Shown in pieces: positions 1-8,646 of a stretch of DNA of 64,000 nucleotides (positions within the stretch are counted from its first letter, which is position 1; every line of letters begins with the position of its first letter). The notes beneath the pieces are model-generated. The model worked only from the letters and a program-made list of their open reading frames with translations. It searched no databases and was not told the DNA's origin. The stretch comes from Streptomyces sp. NBC_00193. GTDB taxonomy: Bacteria > Actinomycetota > Actinomycetes > Streptomycetales > Streptomycetaceae. Location of the stretch: positions 3,162,001 through 3,226,000 of the forward strand of contig NZ_JAPEMM010000001.1 of NCBI RefSeq assembly GCF_026342735.1, written 5' to 3'. A program made the position numbers and the translations under genes.

Positions 1-243
1 GCGGGTGCGGCGGGTGGGGTCGACGAGGGGCTGCCGACGCTGTTGGCGGAGGCGGCGAAGTCCGGCACCCCCGGCTACGAGCCGCGGATCCTGGTCGGTG
101 GCGGGCTGGCCCTCTCCCACCTGCCGGTGCTGCGTTCGGCGGGCATCGATGCCTTCCACATCGGCGGCGCGGCTCGCCCTTCGGGCTGGGGGCGGCCGGT
201 GTCCTCGGAGGCGGTTGCCGAGTGGCGGTCGGCGCTGAGCTAG
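1..243 (+). CDS. cutC: CutC family copper homeostasis protein, C-terminal fragment
   Basis: This is the last 80 codons of a gene that begins before the window; frame 1 is open from base 1 to the TAG at 241-243. The segment ILVGGGLALSHLPVLRSAG followed by DAFHIGGAARP matches the C-terminal strand and phosphate-loop region of the CutC TIM barrel. CutC has been linked to copper tolerance and cytosolic metal handling, but its biochemical activity is uncertain. The gene is followed at once by a long repeat block and converges on the helicase gene. The N-terminal two thirds cannot be judged. Confidence 0.8.
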   Translation, partial: AGAAGGVDEGLPTLLAEAAKSGTPGYEPRILVGGGLALSHLPVLRSAGIDAFHIGGAARPSGWGRPVSSEAVAEWRSALS

Positions 244-249
244 CCCGCT

Positions 250-835
250 GTGGTGTGGCGCCGTTGCCGGGGACCAGTCCCCGGACCCCTGCGCCTCAAT
301 CGCCGGCGGGGCTGGGGGTGTGGTGGTGTCTGTTGGGCTGCGGTGGTGGGTCGGGGACGGGGCCGGGGTGGGGTGTCGGCCTGGACTGCATGATTTAGGC
401 GCCCCCCGCTCTACTCCGACAGGGCGAAGCCTGCTCCCGCGCCACAAATCACGCTTTACGTCCCGGCCGACACCCCACCCCGTCCCCGTCCCCGACCCGC
501 GCCGCGTCCCCAGCCCCGCCGGGGGCAATCTCAGCCTCACTGGCGTTCGAGGCGGCCCGGGGTCTATTCAGCCGTCCGGCGTTTGAGGACCGGGGTCCGG
601 GGCGGAGCCCCGGGGGTTCGGGCAGAGCCCGGGATCCCGCTTTCGGGCTGCCAATTTCAGCCTCGCCGGCGTTTGAGGCGCGGGGTCTGGGGCGGAGCCC
701 CAGGGGGTTCGGGCGCAGCCCGGTACCCCGCTTTCAGCCCGTCCGGCGTTTGAGGGCCGGGGCAGGGCTGGCCCTGGGAACGGTGGAAGGGTGGGTAGGG
801 GACTTGCCCCGCAGGGGTGCCCCGGCTGTGGGGAC
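250..835. repeat. Compound intergenic repeat block, copy A
   Basis: This roughly 0.6-kb stretch between two convergent genes holds no credible gene. It is built from modules that recur in the window: a CCGGGGACCAGTCCCCGG hairpin with CAATCGCCGGCGGGGCTG (about 262-315), a 145-bp inverted-repeat module (351-495), three units carrying CCGGCGTTTGAGG followed by GGGGCGGAGCCCC (about 573-775), and an end unit containing GGAACGGTGG and GGGTAGGGGACTT (about 776-815) that stops shortly before the helicase stop codon. The same order of modules returns at 15690-16235. Confidence 0.85.
351..495. repeat. 145-bp module with terminal inverted repeats, copy 1
   Basis: The ends are imperfect inverted repeats of about 30 bp: GGGGTGGGGTGTCGGCC reading in (to 381) and its complement from 465 outward. 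The interior keeps the blocks TGGACTGCATGATTTAGGCG, GACAGGGCGAAGCCTG and CACAAATCACGCTTTACGTC, which also recur in copy 2 at 15788-15932. TGATTT near the left and AAATCA near the right form a second, inner inverted repeat. It could be a miniature mobile element or a structured RNA; I do not recognise a named family. Confidence 0.75.
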
Positions 836-852
836 GGGATCCCGGTCGGGGG

Positions 853-2949
853 TTAGGCCAGGGCCTCTGGGAGGGGGGCTGTGTGGAGGACCGTGAGGCC
901 GGAGACGGCTCGGGTGAGGCAGACGTAGAGGCGGCGCAGGCCCGTGCGTTCGTCGGGCTCGCCCGCAACCACGTCCGCCGGCTCGTGGAGGACCACGTAG
1001 TCGTACTCCAGGCCCTTGGCCAGGGAGGCCGGGACCAGGGTCAGGCGCGACTCCGCGGTCGTCTCCTCGCCGGGTGAGAGGTAGGGCAGGCCCGCCGCCA
1101 GGAGCGCCTCCGCCAGCTCCGGGATCCGCGCGTCCGCCGCGATCAGGCCGATCGAGCCCTCGTGGACGAGCGAGGCCCGGCAGGCATCGATCACCGCCGA
1201 CGGGAGGGCGGAGGGCACGTCCACCGGGGTGACGATCAGGGAGCCCGGGGTCTCGCGGACCGAGGAGACCGGCGACAGGCCGGGCGAGATCGCCGGCAGC
1301 AGCCGCGAGGCGTAGGCGATCACCTCGCGCGGCACGCGGAAGCCCGCCGTCAGTTCCTCCAGCACCGCACCCGGCTTGCCCAGATGCGCCAGCGCCTCGT
1401 CCCAGCTGCGCGTCGCCCACGGGGTCGTGCCCTGCGCGAGGTCCCCGAGGACCGTCGCCGAGCCGGTCGTGCAGCGCCGGCCGACGGCCCGGTACTGCAT
1501 CGGGGACAGGTCCTGCGCCTCGTCGATGACGACGTGGCCGAGCGAGTGCGTGCGCTCCACCAGGTCGGTCGCCTCGTCGATGAGGACCAGGTCCGCCGCC
1601 GACCACTTCGCCGACTTCACGCTGCGCGCCGGCTTGGGGGAGATGAGCAGCGACTGTTCGTGGGGAGAGAGGATTCCGTCCGCGTGCGCCGCCAGGAACT
1701 CCGCGTCCGAGAGCAGGCGCAGGATTAGTTTGGCCGGTTCCACCAGGGGCCACACCGTTTTGACCACGGCCTTCACGGCGGGGTTGCGGGCCACCGCGTC
1801 CTGGACGCGGTCGTCGGGTGCCTCGCCCGCCTGTTCCATGCGGACGAGGACCGCGTGCGCGATCCGCTGCGGGAGGGCGTCGCGGGCGGCCCCGTAGCGG
1901 ATGTCGCGGTTCTGGAGCTCGGCGACGATCTCGGCGATCTCGTACGCGGGCACCCGCCAGCGGCGCGATCCGCGGACCACCATCAGCGGTTCGACCGGCT
2001 CCGACACGTGCGAGTGGACCGCGCGGCGCAGGACTTCGGCCATCCGGGCGTCGCCCTTGACCACGGCGGTTTCGGCGGCGTCCGTGCTGCGTACCTCCAG
2101 GTCCGCGCGGGCGACCAAGTCGTCGACCGTGGCCTGCTTGACCTCCAGCTCGCCGAGGGCGGGCAGGACCTGCTCGATGTAGTGCAGGAAGGAACGGTTC
2201 GGCCCGATGACCAGGGTGCCGGTGCGGGCGAGGCGGTCGCGGTGCGCGTAGAGGAGGTACGCGACACGGTGCAGGCCGACCGCCGTCTTGCCGGTGCCGG
2301 GGCCGCCCTGCACGCAGACGGAGCCGGAGAGGCCGGAGCGGACGATCTCGTCCTGCTCGGGCTGGATCGTCGCCACGATGTCGCGCATGGGACCCACGCG
2401 CGGGCGCTCGATCTCCTGCTGGAGCAGCTTGCTGACGGACGCCGCCTCGGCGGGGTCGGAGAGGTGCTCGTCCTCGTACGCGGTCAGCTCGCCGCCCGTG
2501 TAACCGAAGCGGCGGCGCAGCCCGATGTCCTGCGGGTCGTTCTTGGAGGCCCGGTAGAAGGGCTGGGAGACCGGCGCGCGCCAGTCGATCACCATCGGGT
2601 CGCCGCCGGCGTCGTGGACGTGGCGGCGGCCGATGTAGAACTGCTCGCCCTCCGCGCCCTCGGCGAGCTCCGCGCCGGGCGCGTGCAGGTAGTTGAGGCG
2701 GCCGAAGAAGAGGGGGGTGTGGGCGAGGTCGGCGAGGGCCTTGATCCGGTCGTCGATCTGGGCCTGGAGGACGATCGCGTTGACCCAGTTCGCGGTGACG
2801 TCGCGGATGTCGAGGTTCTGCACGTCCTCGCGCATCGCGCGGAGCGCGGACCGGGAGGCGGCGAGGTGGGCCCGCTCGCGGCCCAGGGGGTCGGTGGCGG
2901 CTGCGTCGGCTGCTGATGCGGGGTCGGTGACGTGGGCGTGCGCGGGCAC
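853..2949 (-). CDS. HelD/HelR-type superfamily 1 helicase (RNA polymerase-associated ATPase)
   Basis: The 698-residue protein resembles actinobacterial HelD proteins, which bind RNA polymerase and recycle stalled complexes with ATP. Visible features are an N-terminal helical arm (about residues 22-75), Walker A GGPGTGKT at about 215-222, Walker B VVIDEAQD at about 473-480, and a motif VI-like RRLYVCLTRA near the C-terminus. The long insertion between the first two motifs is typical of HelD rather than UvrD. The GTG start at 2949 is set by GGAGG eight bases upstream. Some Streptomyces HelR proteins give rifamycin tolerance from a rifamycin-associated promoter element, but I do not see that element upstream. 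Confidence 0.85.
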   Translation of the reverse strand: MPAHAHVTDPASAADAAATDPLGRERAHLAASRSALRAMREDVQNLDIRDVTANWVNAIVLQAQIDDRIKALADLAHTPLFFGRLNYLHAPGAELAEGAEGEQFYIGRRHVHDAGGDPMVIDWRAPVSQPFYRASKNDPQDIGLRRRFGYTGGELTAYEDEHLSDPAEAASVSKLLQQEIERPRVGPMRDIVATIQPEQDEIVRSGLSGSVCVQGGPGTGKTAVGLHRVAYLLYAHRDRLARTGTLVIGPNRSFLHYIEQVLPALGELEVKQATVDDLVARADLEVRSTDAAETAVVKGDARMAEVLRRAVHSHVSEPVEPLMVVRGSRRWRVPAYEIAEIVAELQNRDIRYGAARDALPQRIAHAVLVRMEQAGEAPDDRVQDAVARNPAVKAVVKTVWPLVEPAKLILRLLSDAEFLAAHADGILSPHEQSLLISPKPARSVKSAKWSAADLVLIDEATDLVERTHSLGHVVIDEAQDLSPMQYRAVGRRCTTGSATVLGDLAQGTTPWATRSWDEALAHLGKPGAVLEELTAGFRVPREVIAYASRLLPAISPGLSPVSSVRETPGSLIVTPVDVPSALPSAVIDACRASLVHEGSIGLIAADARIPELAEALLAAGLPYLSPGEETTAESRLTLVPASLAKGLEYDYVVLHEPADVVAGEPDERTGLRRLYVCLTRAVSGLTVLHTAPLPEALA

Positions 2950-3060
2950 GGAACTGCCTCCATCGGCTGAGGACCTGCGTGATGCGGGCGGACGGGCCCG
3001 CCGGTTTCCGAGCGGCGGGCGGCGCTCCCGGTGACGCGGCGGGAGGCGGCAAGAGCGGAG

Positions 3061-3090
3061 ATTCTAGTCCGCGTGGAGGCGCTGCGCGAA
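3061..3090 (-). promoter_or_regulatory. Candidate promoter of the HelD-type gene
   Basis: Read on the minus strand, TTCGCG (3090-3085) and TAGAAT (3066-3061) are 18 bases apart, a reasonable sigma-70/HrdB-like pair about 110 bases ahead of the GTG start. The rest of 2950-3270 is purine-rich on the plus strand and holds nothing else I can name. Confidence 0.3.
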
Positions 3091-3270
3091 TGGATATAGG
3101 GGGTCGAAAGTCCTTCGGGGTGGTCACCCCGTACGGGGGGTGTTCGGGCCGTGTCCTCCTTCGGGCAGAGCCCGTAGGGGGAGGCATGGGCCGGGAGGAG
3201 GAGGGGGGAGAGCCGGAGGTTCAGCCCTCAGGGCGATGTGACAACCCGGGCGAAAACCGACCATGGATAC

Positions 3271-3459
3271 ATGAGCACCGCAACCTGCACCCCGGTCCAG
3301 GGTCGCCGCCCTCGCGGCGCCACCGCCACCTCCGACTCGCGCCGCCCCCGCCACAGCGCCGGCAGTGTCCTGCGCGCCGCCAAGGTCTTCGCGGCGACCG
3401 CCGTGAGCGTCGTCGTCCTCGGTGAGTACTCCGAGGACGCGGGCGTCATACGCCGCTGA
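3271..3459 (+). CDS. Small conserved-looking protein of unknown function
   Basis: The frame encodes 62 residues: a basic, Ser/Thr/Arg-rich N-terminus, a short hydrophobic stretch (VFAATAVSVVVLG, about 40-52) and a conserved-looking tail LGEYSEDAGVIRR. I do not recognise a named family. Support is indirect: the frame ends four bases before a perfect 11-bp terminator stem, and the gene has its own space upstream, divergent from the helicase. There is no clear Shine-Dalgarno sequence before the ATG; a GTG at 3238 in the same frame is an alternative start. Confidence 0.5.
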   Translation: MSTATCTPVQGRRPRGATATSDSRRPRHSAGSVLRAAKVFAATAVSVVVLGEYSEDAGVIRR

Positions 3460-3462
3460 GGC

Positions 3463-3494
3463 CCTGTTCACGGCGCGCAGGCTCCGTGAACAGG
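3463..3494. terminator. Bidirectional terminator hairpin
   Basis: CCTGTTCACGG (3463-3473) pairs perfectly with CCGTGAACAGG (3484-3494) around a 10-base loop. It lies between the convergent ends of the small gene (stop at 3459) and the XPB gene (stop at 3523). There is no U tract, as is usual in Streptomyces. Confidence 0.75.
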
Positions 3495-3522
3495 ACCTCG
3501 TGGGGTTCGGCCGCCCCGTCCG

Positions 3523-5166
3523 TCAGCCGTCGGCCAGCAGCTCGTCGGCGTCCATGATCCGGTAGGCGTAGCCCTGTTCGGCCAGGAAGCGCTGGCGGTG
3601 CGCGGCGAAGTCCTGGTCGATGGTGTCGCGCGCGACGACCGAGTAGAAGCGCGCCTCGTGGCCGTCCGCCTTCGGGCGCAGCACACGGCCCAGTCGCTGG
3701 GCCTCCTCCTGGCGGGAGCCGAAGGTGCCGGACACCTGGATGGCGACCGTGGCCTCGGGCAGGTCGATGGAGAAGTTCGCGACCTTCGAGACGACCAGCA
3801 CGCTGATCTCGCCCTCGCGGAAGGCGTTGAAGAGCTTCTCGCGCTGTGCGTTGGAGGTCTCGCCCTTGATGACTGGCGCGTCGAGGTGTTCGCCGAGCTC
3901 GTCGAGCTGGTCGATGTACTGACCGATGACCAGCGTCTGCTCGCCCGCGTGCTTGGCGACGAGCGCCTCGGTGACCTTCCGCTTGGTGGCGGTGGTCGCG
4001 CAGAAGCGGTACTTCTCCTCCGTCTCGGCGGTCGCGTAGGCGAGGCGCTCCGACTCGGTGAGGTTCACGCGGACCTCGACGCAGTCGGCGGGCGCGATGT
4101 AGCCCTGCGCCTCGATCTCCTTCCACGGGGCGTCGAACCGCTTGGGCCCGATGAGGGAGAAGACGTCGGACTCGCGGCCGTCCTCGCGCACCAGCGTCGC
4201 CGTCAGACCGAGGCGGCGGCGCGCCTGGAGGTCCGCGGTGAACTTGAAGACCGGCGCCGGCAGCAGGTGCACCTCGTCGTAGAGGATCAGGCCCCAGTCC
4301 CGGGAGTCGAAGAGCTCCAGGTGCGGGTAGATCCCCTTCCGCTTCGTCGTCAGGACCTGGTACGTGGCGATCGTGACGGGCCGGATCTCCTTGCGCGTAC
4401 CGGAGTACTCGCCGATCTCCTCCTCCGTCAGCGAGGTCCGCTTGATCAGCTCGTGCTTCCACTGACGGGCGGAGACGGTGTTCGTGACGAGGATCAGCGT
4501 GGTCGCCTTGGCCTTCGCCATCGCACCGGCGCCGACCAGCGTCTTTCCGGCGCCGCAGGGCAGTACGACCACGCCGGAGCCGCCGTGCCAGAAGCCCTCG
4601 ACGGCCTGCTGCTGGTAGGGGCGCAGTGCCCAGCCGGTCTCGTCGAGCTCGATCGGGTGCGCTTCGCCGTCCACGTACCCGGCGAGGTCCTCCGCGGGCC
4701 AGCCCAGCTTGAGCAGGGTCTGCTTGATCTGTCCGCGCTCGGAGGGGTGCACGGCGACGGTGTCGGCGTCGAGGCGCGCGCCGACCAGCGGGGCGATCCG
4801 CTTCGACCGCAGGATCTCCTCCAGCACCGGCCGGTCGGTGCTGGTCAGGACCAGACCGTGGACGGGGTGCTTGGAGAGGGTGAGCCGGCCGTACCGGGCC
4901 ATGGTCTCGGCGACGTCGACGAGCAGCGCGTGCGGGACGGGGTAGCGGGAGAACTCCACGAGCGCGTCGACGACCTGCTCGGCGTCGTGCCCGGCGGCGC
5001 GGGCGTTCCACAGCCCGAGCGGCGTGATCCGGTACGTGTGGATGTGCTCGGGAGCGCGCTCCAGCTCGGCGAAGGGCGCGATGGCGCGCCGCGCGGCCGC
5101 GGACAGCTCGTGGTCGATCTCGAGGAGGAGTGTTTTGTCGCTCTGGACGATCAGTGGACCATTCAC
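3523..5166 (-). CDS. XPB/Rad25-type DNA repair helicase
   Basis: The 547-residue protein is a superfamily 2 helicase of the bacterial XPB group, a 3'-5' DNA translocase thought to act in repair. Motifs in order are an N-terminal damage-recognition-like region (1-180), Q-motif region ALRPYQQQAVE, Walker A LPCGAGKT (202-209), DEVH box (297-300), TAT (322-324), the XPB-specific RED motif (about 327-329), and motif VI QRLGRVLRPK. The GTG start at 5166 gives the usual N-terminus VNGPLIVQSDKTLLLE; the ribosome-binding site is weak. Its usual partner, the helicase-associated protein, lies about 7 kb away at 12135-14582, separated by accessory genes. Confidence 0.92.
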   Translation of the reverse strand: MNGPLIVQSDKTLLLEIDHELSAAARRAIAPFAELERAPEHIHTYRITPLGLWNARAAGHDAEQVVDALVEFSRYPVPHALLVDVAETMARYGRLTLSKHPVHGLVLTSTDRPVLEEILRSKRIAPLVGARLDADTVAVHPSERGQIKQTLLKLGWPAEDLAGYVDGEAHPIELDETGWALRPYQQQAVEGFWHGGSGVVVLPCGAGKTLVGAGAMAKAKATTLILVTNTVSARQWKHELIKRTSLTEEEIGEYSGTRKEIRPVTIATYQVLTTKRKGIYPHLELFDSRDWGLILYDEVHLLPAPVFKFTADLQARRRLGLTATLVREDGRESDVFSLIGPKRFDAPWKEIEAQGYIAPADCVEVRVNLTESERLAYATAETEEKYRFCATTATKRKVTEALVAKHAGEQTLVIGQYIDQLDELGEHLDAPVIKGETSNAQREKLFNAFREGEISVLVVSKVANFSIDLPEATVAIQVSGTFGSRQEEAQRLGRVLRPKADGHEARFYSVVARDTIDQDFAAHRQRFLAEQGYAYRIMDADELLADG

Positions 5167-5217
5167 ACGCAGCGCCCCGTTTCACTCTGGCCAAACCTCC
5201 AGTGTGCCGCATCCCCG

Positions 5218-5233
5218 CATGTTCAGGAACATG
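5218..5233. promoter_or_regulatory. 16-bp palindrome upstream of the XPB gene
   Basis: CATGTTC-AG-GAACATG is a perfect inverted repeat about 52 bases before the XPB start, in the short space between XPB and the hydrolase gene. The position suits an operator. It does not match the actinobacterial LexA box (TCGAAC-N4-GTTCGA), so the binding protein is unknown. Confidence 0.4.
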
Positions 5234-5272
5234 GCGCTCGGAGAGCCCCAGGTGGTGCGGGGTCCACGGGGG

Positions 5273-6028
5273 TCAGCCCGTTTCCCCGGCGCGGGTGGTG
5301 AGGCGGCCGGCCGCCGCGCGCCGGTACAGGCGGTGGTGTTCCCGGTCGGCCCAGCGCCGGACCCGGTCGGGTTCCAGCGGGGAGCCGTGGCCGACGTGGA
5401 GTCGTGTGGGGTTGAGGGCGAGCATCTCGCGGAGGCTGGTGAGGTTGCGCTGCGGGTCGTCGTGGAACGGCGGATTGGCCGGCTTGCCCGGGATGAGGCC
5501 CATGAAGGAGTTGGCCACCAGGTCGCCCGCGACGAGGTCTCCGTCGTCGGTGAGGACGGAGATCGATCCGGCGGTGTGTCCGGGGGTGGGCATGATGCGG
5601 CCGGCGATCCCGAAGTCCTCCAGGGAGGTCTCGCCGCGGATCAGCACATCGGGGTCGAGGGGTTCGGCCTGGACGTGCAGCTCCTTGTTCCGGTCCATGA
5701 CGCGGCCCATCGGGCCGGTGGGCAGGTACGGTTCGCGGACCCGGCCGGAGCGGTACGGTCCGAGGTCCGCGATGTGGCCCGCGACGGGCGCGCCGGTGAG
5801 CCGGTGCAGTTCGGCGGCGGAGCCGAAGTGGTCGATGTGCCCGTGGGTGATGACGATCAGCGATACGTCGCGGGGGTCCACTCCGTGCTCGGTGATCCGG
5901 TCGTAGATCTTCCGGCCGCTGCCGGGTGTTCCGGCGTCCACGATCACGGGACGGCGGCCCAGGAGCAGGTACGCGTTGATGGCCGTGCGGCCCATGACGG
6001 GGATGGGGATGACCTTCGTACGGGACAT
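5273..6028 (-). CDS. Metallo-beta-lactamase fold hydrolase
   Basis: The 251-residue protein has the metal-binding motif THGHIDH, a second histidine in PTPGHTAGS, an aspartate in GDLVAN and a late histidine in LHVGHGS, the full ligand set of the metallo-beta-lactamase hydrolases. The substrate is unknown; the family covers thioesters, lactones and glyoxalase II-like substrates. I start at the ATG at 6028 because GGAGG lies five bases before it; an ATG four codons upstream (6040) is in the same frame but has no ribosome-binding site. It follows a GlxA-type regulator on the same strand, about 140 bases away, and may be its target. Confidence 0.85.
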   Translation of the reverse strand: MSRTKVIPIPVMGRTAINAYLLLGRRPVIVDAGTPGSGRKIYDRITEHGVDPRDVSLIVITHGHIDHFGSAAELHRLTGAPVAGHIADLGPYRSGRVREPYLPTGPMGRVMDRNKELHVQAEPLDPDVLIRGETSLEDFGIAGRIMPTPGHTAGSISVLTDDGDLVAGDLVANSFMGLIPGKPANPPFHDDPQRNLTSLREMLALNPTRLHVGHGSPLEPDRVRRWADREHHRLYRRAAAGRLTTRAGETG

Positions 6029-6167
6029 GGCGTCCTCCATGGGGTGACGGCGGCTGCTGCCCGTGCGGGCATGCCGGGGATCCGCCGGGCTGCCGGCGGA
6101 TGGTCGGGGTGTGGGTGGGGCCCGCGGTACGGGTGTGGGTGTGGGTGTGCCGGGCCGGGGGCGCGGC

Positions 6168-7190
6168 TCAGCGGAAGCGGCGCCGGTATTCGGCGGGCGT
6201 GGTTCCCAGCCGGCGCTGGAAGGAGCGGTGCAGGGTCTCCACCGAGCCGAGGCCGCTGGCCGCGGCGATGTCCGGCAGGCTGCCGTCGCTCTCCTCCAGC
6301 AGCCGGCGGGCGGCTTCGAGGCGGGCGGACTCCACGTAGGCGGCGGGCGTGCCGTGGGTGCGCAGACGGAACAGCCGGGAGAAGTGGCGCACGCTCAGGT
6401 GCAGCCGTGCGGCCAGGGCCTCCGCGGTGAGGTCCTCGGTGAGGTGCTCGGCGATCCACGCGCGCAGCTCGTCGATCCGGTCGCCGGACGCGGCCGGGGT
6501 GGAGAGCGGAACGCTGAACTGGCTCTGCCCGCCGGAGCGTTTGACGTACATGACCATCATCCGTGCGGCGGCCAGGGCGAGGGCCTGGCCGTGGTCCTCG
6601 GCGACCATCGCCAGTGCCATGTCCATCCCCGAGGTGCCGCCGGCGCAGGTCCACACGTTCCCGGACCGGATGAAGATCGGGTCCGGATCGACGGCGACCC
6701 GGGGATGGTCGGCCGCCAGCCGTGCGGCGGTGAGCCAGTGGGTGGTGGCGGGCAGGCCGTCCAGCAGGCCCGCCGCGGCCAGCAGGTGCGCTCCCGCGCA
6801 GATCGACCCGGTCCTGCGAGCCGTCGGCGCCGCTTCGCGCAGCCAGTCGGTGACCTCGTGGTCGATGACCGGCTCCACCTCGTCGCCGATCAGGTCGACG
6901 GCGCCGGCCACGAGCAGGGTGTCGACCCGGCCCCGCACCTCGTCGAGGGAGAGGTCCGCCAGCACCCGGACCCCGCTGGAGGTGACCACCGGACCGCCGT
7001 CGGCCGTGGCGATCCGGACGAGATAGCCGCGGTGGTCGGAGTGACCGGCGTGGTCGTCGGGGTGACCGGCATGGCTCGTACCGGCGACCCGGGTGGCGAC
7101 CGAGAAGACCTCGGCCGGGCCGGTGACGTCCAGGAGTTCCACACCGGAGAAGGCCACGATGACGACTCTGTGCGGTGCGGATGCGGGCAT
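6168..7190 (-). CDS. GlxA family transcriptional regulator (DJ-1/PfpI domain plus AraC HTH)
   Basis: The 340-residue protein has an N-terminal DJ-1/PfpI amidotransferase-like domain (about 5-185) with the nucleophile-elbow cysteine in GSICAGAHLLA. The C-terminal AraC-type double helix-turn-helix (about 225-340) includes LAARLHLSVRHFSRLFR and IAAASGLGSVETLHRSFQRR. Such proteins are usually transcriptional activators that respond to small metabolites; the amidotransferase-like domain is generally a sensor. The gene lies upstream of the hydrolase gene on the same strand. The signal is unknown. Confidence 0.88.
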   Translation of the reverse strand: MPASAPHRVVIVAFSGVELLDVTGPAEVFSVATRVAGTSHAGHPDDHAGHSDHRGYLVRIATADGGPVVTSSGVRVLADLSLDEVRGRVDTLLVAGAVDLIGDEVEPVIDHEVTDWLREAAPTARRTGSICAGAHLLAAAGLLDGLPATTHWLTAARLAADHPRVAVDPDPIFIRSGNVWTCAGGTSGMDMALAMVAEDHGQALALAAARMMVMYVKRSGGQSQFSVPLSTPAASGDRIDELRAWIAEHLTEDLTAEALAARLHLSVRHFSRLFRLRTHGTPAAYVESARLEAARRLLEESDGSLPDIAAASGLGSVETLHRSFQRRLGTTPAEYRRRFR

Positions 7191-7271
7191 GTGCCGATCA
7201 TTTCGCCCTGCCGTGATGGCCGCAATGACGAGGTTCTGTCAGATCCGGCCACCCAGGTGCCGGGAGCGCCG

Positions 7272-7946
7272 TTACGCCCGCCCGGTGGCGAAGGCGAGGA
7301 TCTCGGGGGCGGCCTCGCCGAGGGTGGGGAAGTGGCGGTGGGCTCCGGGGTGCGGGGCGGGGGTGTTGACCGTCCAGACCGTCATGCCCGCCGCGAGGCC
7401 CGACCGGACGCCAGAGGGGGCGTCCTCGACGACCAGGCAGTGGGCGGGGTCGGCGCCGAGGAGGGCCGCGCCGCGCAGGTACGGGACCGGTGAGGGCTTG
7501 CCCTCGGTGACGGCGGCGGCGTCCACGAGCACCTGCGGCACGGGCAGGCCGGTGCGGTCGAAGCGGCCGCGCACCCGGTGCGCGTAGTTGGAGGTGACCA
7601 GGGCCCAGCTTCCTCGGGGCAGGGCGGCCAGCAGCTCGGCGGCGCCGTCGAAGGCGGCGTAGCTGCCGGAGCGGACGTCCTCGTCCTCCAGCTCGTGCAG
7701 CGCGGCCAGGCACGCGTGCGGGTCCCGGTCCGGGGCGACGGCCGCGAAGGTTTCCATCGGGCGGGTCCGCAGGGCCACGGCGTAGACCTCGTCCGGGTCC
7801 AGTCCGTGGCGGCCGGCCCAGGTCGCCCAGACCCGGCGCTGGTTGGCGACGGCGTCGACGAGGGTGCCGTCGACGTCGAACAGGACGTACCGGAGGGGCG
7901 CGGCATGCGGTGCGGGCGGGACGGGAACGGTGGCTGCGTCGGTCAC
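7272..7946 (-). CDS. HAD superfamily hydrolase (sugar phosphatase-like)
   Basis: The 224-residue protein has HAD motif I FDVDGTLVD (two catalytic aspartates), motif II VTSNY, the motif III lysine in EGKPSP and motif IV VVEDAPSGVRSG. This pattern is typical of beta-phosphoglucomutase/sugar-phosphatase type HADs (subfamily IA). The GTG start is seven bases after the stop of the tetR gene, so the two genes are very likely co-transcribed and under TetR autoregulation. The substrate cannot be deduced. Confidence 0.85.
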   Translation of the reverse strand: MTDAATVPVPPAPHAAPLRYVLFDVDGTLVDAVANQRRVWATWAGRHGLDPDEVYAVALRTRPMETFAAVAPDRDPHACLAALHELEDEDVRSGSYAAFDGAAELLAALPRGSWALVTSNYAHRVRGRFDRTGLPVPQVLVDAAAVTEGKPSPVPYLRGAALLGADPAHCLVVEDAPSGVRSGLAAGMTVWTVNTPAPHPGAHRHFPTLGEAAPEILAFATGRA

Positions 7947-7953
7947 CGGCGGA

Positions 7954-8562
7954 TCATGCCAGTCCGCGCAGGAGCAGCTTCAGGCCGCCCTCGAACTCCC
8001 GGTCCGGGGTGACCGCGCGGGCGTCGCGGGCGGTGGCCGACATGTACGGGAACTCGTCCGGGGGGAGACCGGCGATGGCGGTGGTTCCGGGACCGGCCAG
8101 CGGGCCGAGGTGTTCCAGCTGCGTGGCGCCGATCACGTAGGCGACGAGCGCGCGCAGCGCGATCACCCGCTCCTCGGCCTCGATGCCGGCCTCGGTGAGG
8201 ACGCCGAGCACGGTTTCCGACCAGCGCAGCCCGCTCGGCGAGCGGTGCCGGTGCGTCAGGGAGAGCGGCAGGGCGGCCGGGTGGGCGCCCATGGTGTCGC
8301 GGAAGCGGCGGGCCAGGACCGTGATCCGGCCGTGCCAGGGTCCCGGGGGCGGTGGGGTGGTGTCGACGCGGCTGAGGACGAGTTCGACGACGAGTACTTC
8401 GAGTTCCTCGCGGCCCGGGACGTAGCGGTACAGGGCCATCGGGCTGGTGCCGAGCTCGGTGGCGACGGCGCGCATGGTGAGGCCGGGGAGCCCGTCGCGG
8501 TCGATGACGGCGAGGGCGGCGGCGGCCAGTTGGTCCGGGGTGTGCGAGCGGGGGCGCGGCAT
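7954..8562 (-). CDS. TetR family transcriptional regulator
   Basis: The 202-residue repressor has an N-terminal TetR helix-turn-helix (about 8-55; TMRAVATELGTSPMALYRYV) and a TetR_C-like ligand domain. The ATG at 8562 is chosen because it gives the family's usual short lead; the frame stays open further upstream, but that would run through the promoter. It is divergent from the peroxiredoxin-like gene, and a doubled palindromic operator lies between them. It is likely autoregulated and also controls the divergent gene; the inducer is unknown. Confidence 0.88.
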   Translation of the reverse strand: MPRPRSHTPDQLAAAALAVIDRDGLPGLTMRAVATELGTSPMALYRYVPGREELEVLVVELVLSRVDTTPPPPGPWHGRITVLARRFRDTMGAHPAALPLSLTHRHRSPSGLRWSETVLGVLTEAGIEAEERVIALRALVAYVIGATQLEHLGPLAGPGTTAIAGLPPDEFPYMSATARDARAVTPDREFEGGLKLLLRGLA

Positions 8563-8567
8563 GACGG

Positions 8568-8626
8568 TTGACAGCGTACGGCATACGCCTACGCTGGGGA
8601 GGTAGGCGTACGGCATACGCCTACGC
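8568..8626. promoter_or_regulatory. Divergent promoter with doubled TetR operator
   Basis: The 21-base unit GCGTACGGCATACGCCTACGC occurs twice (about 8574-8594 and 8606-8626), 32 bases apart. The second copy sits in the palindrome GTAGGCGTA-CGGCA-TACGCCTAC (8602-8624). TTGACA (8568-8573) and TACGCT (8590-8595), 16 bases apart, form a plus-strand promoter whose spacer is the first operator copy. A bound TetR dimer would block both directions. Confidence 0.8.
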
Positions 8627-8646
8627 CCGTCGAGGGAGGGTTTCCC

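Noticed and set aside
250..835. Small Arg/Pro-rich frames inside the repeat block
   Set aside because: They follow the repeat modules, differ between copies A and B, and have no start signals. The repeats are better read as non-coding.
2950..3200. Rifamycin-associated element upstream of the HelD-type gene
   Set aside because: HelR genes that give rifamycin tolerance carry a specific inverted-repeat element near the promoter. I searched by eye and found no match, so I do not call this gene helR.
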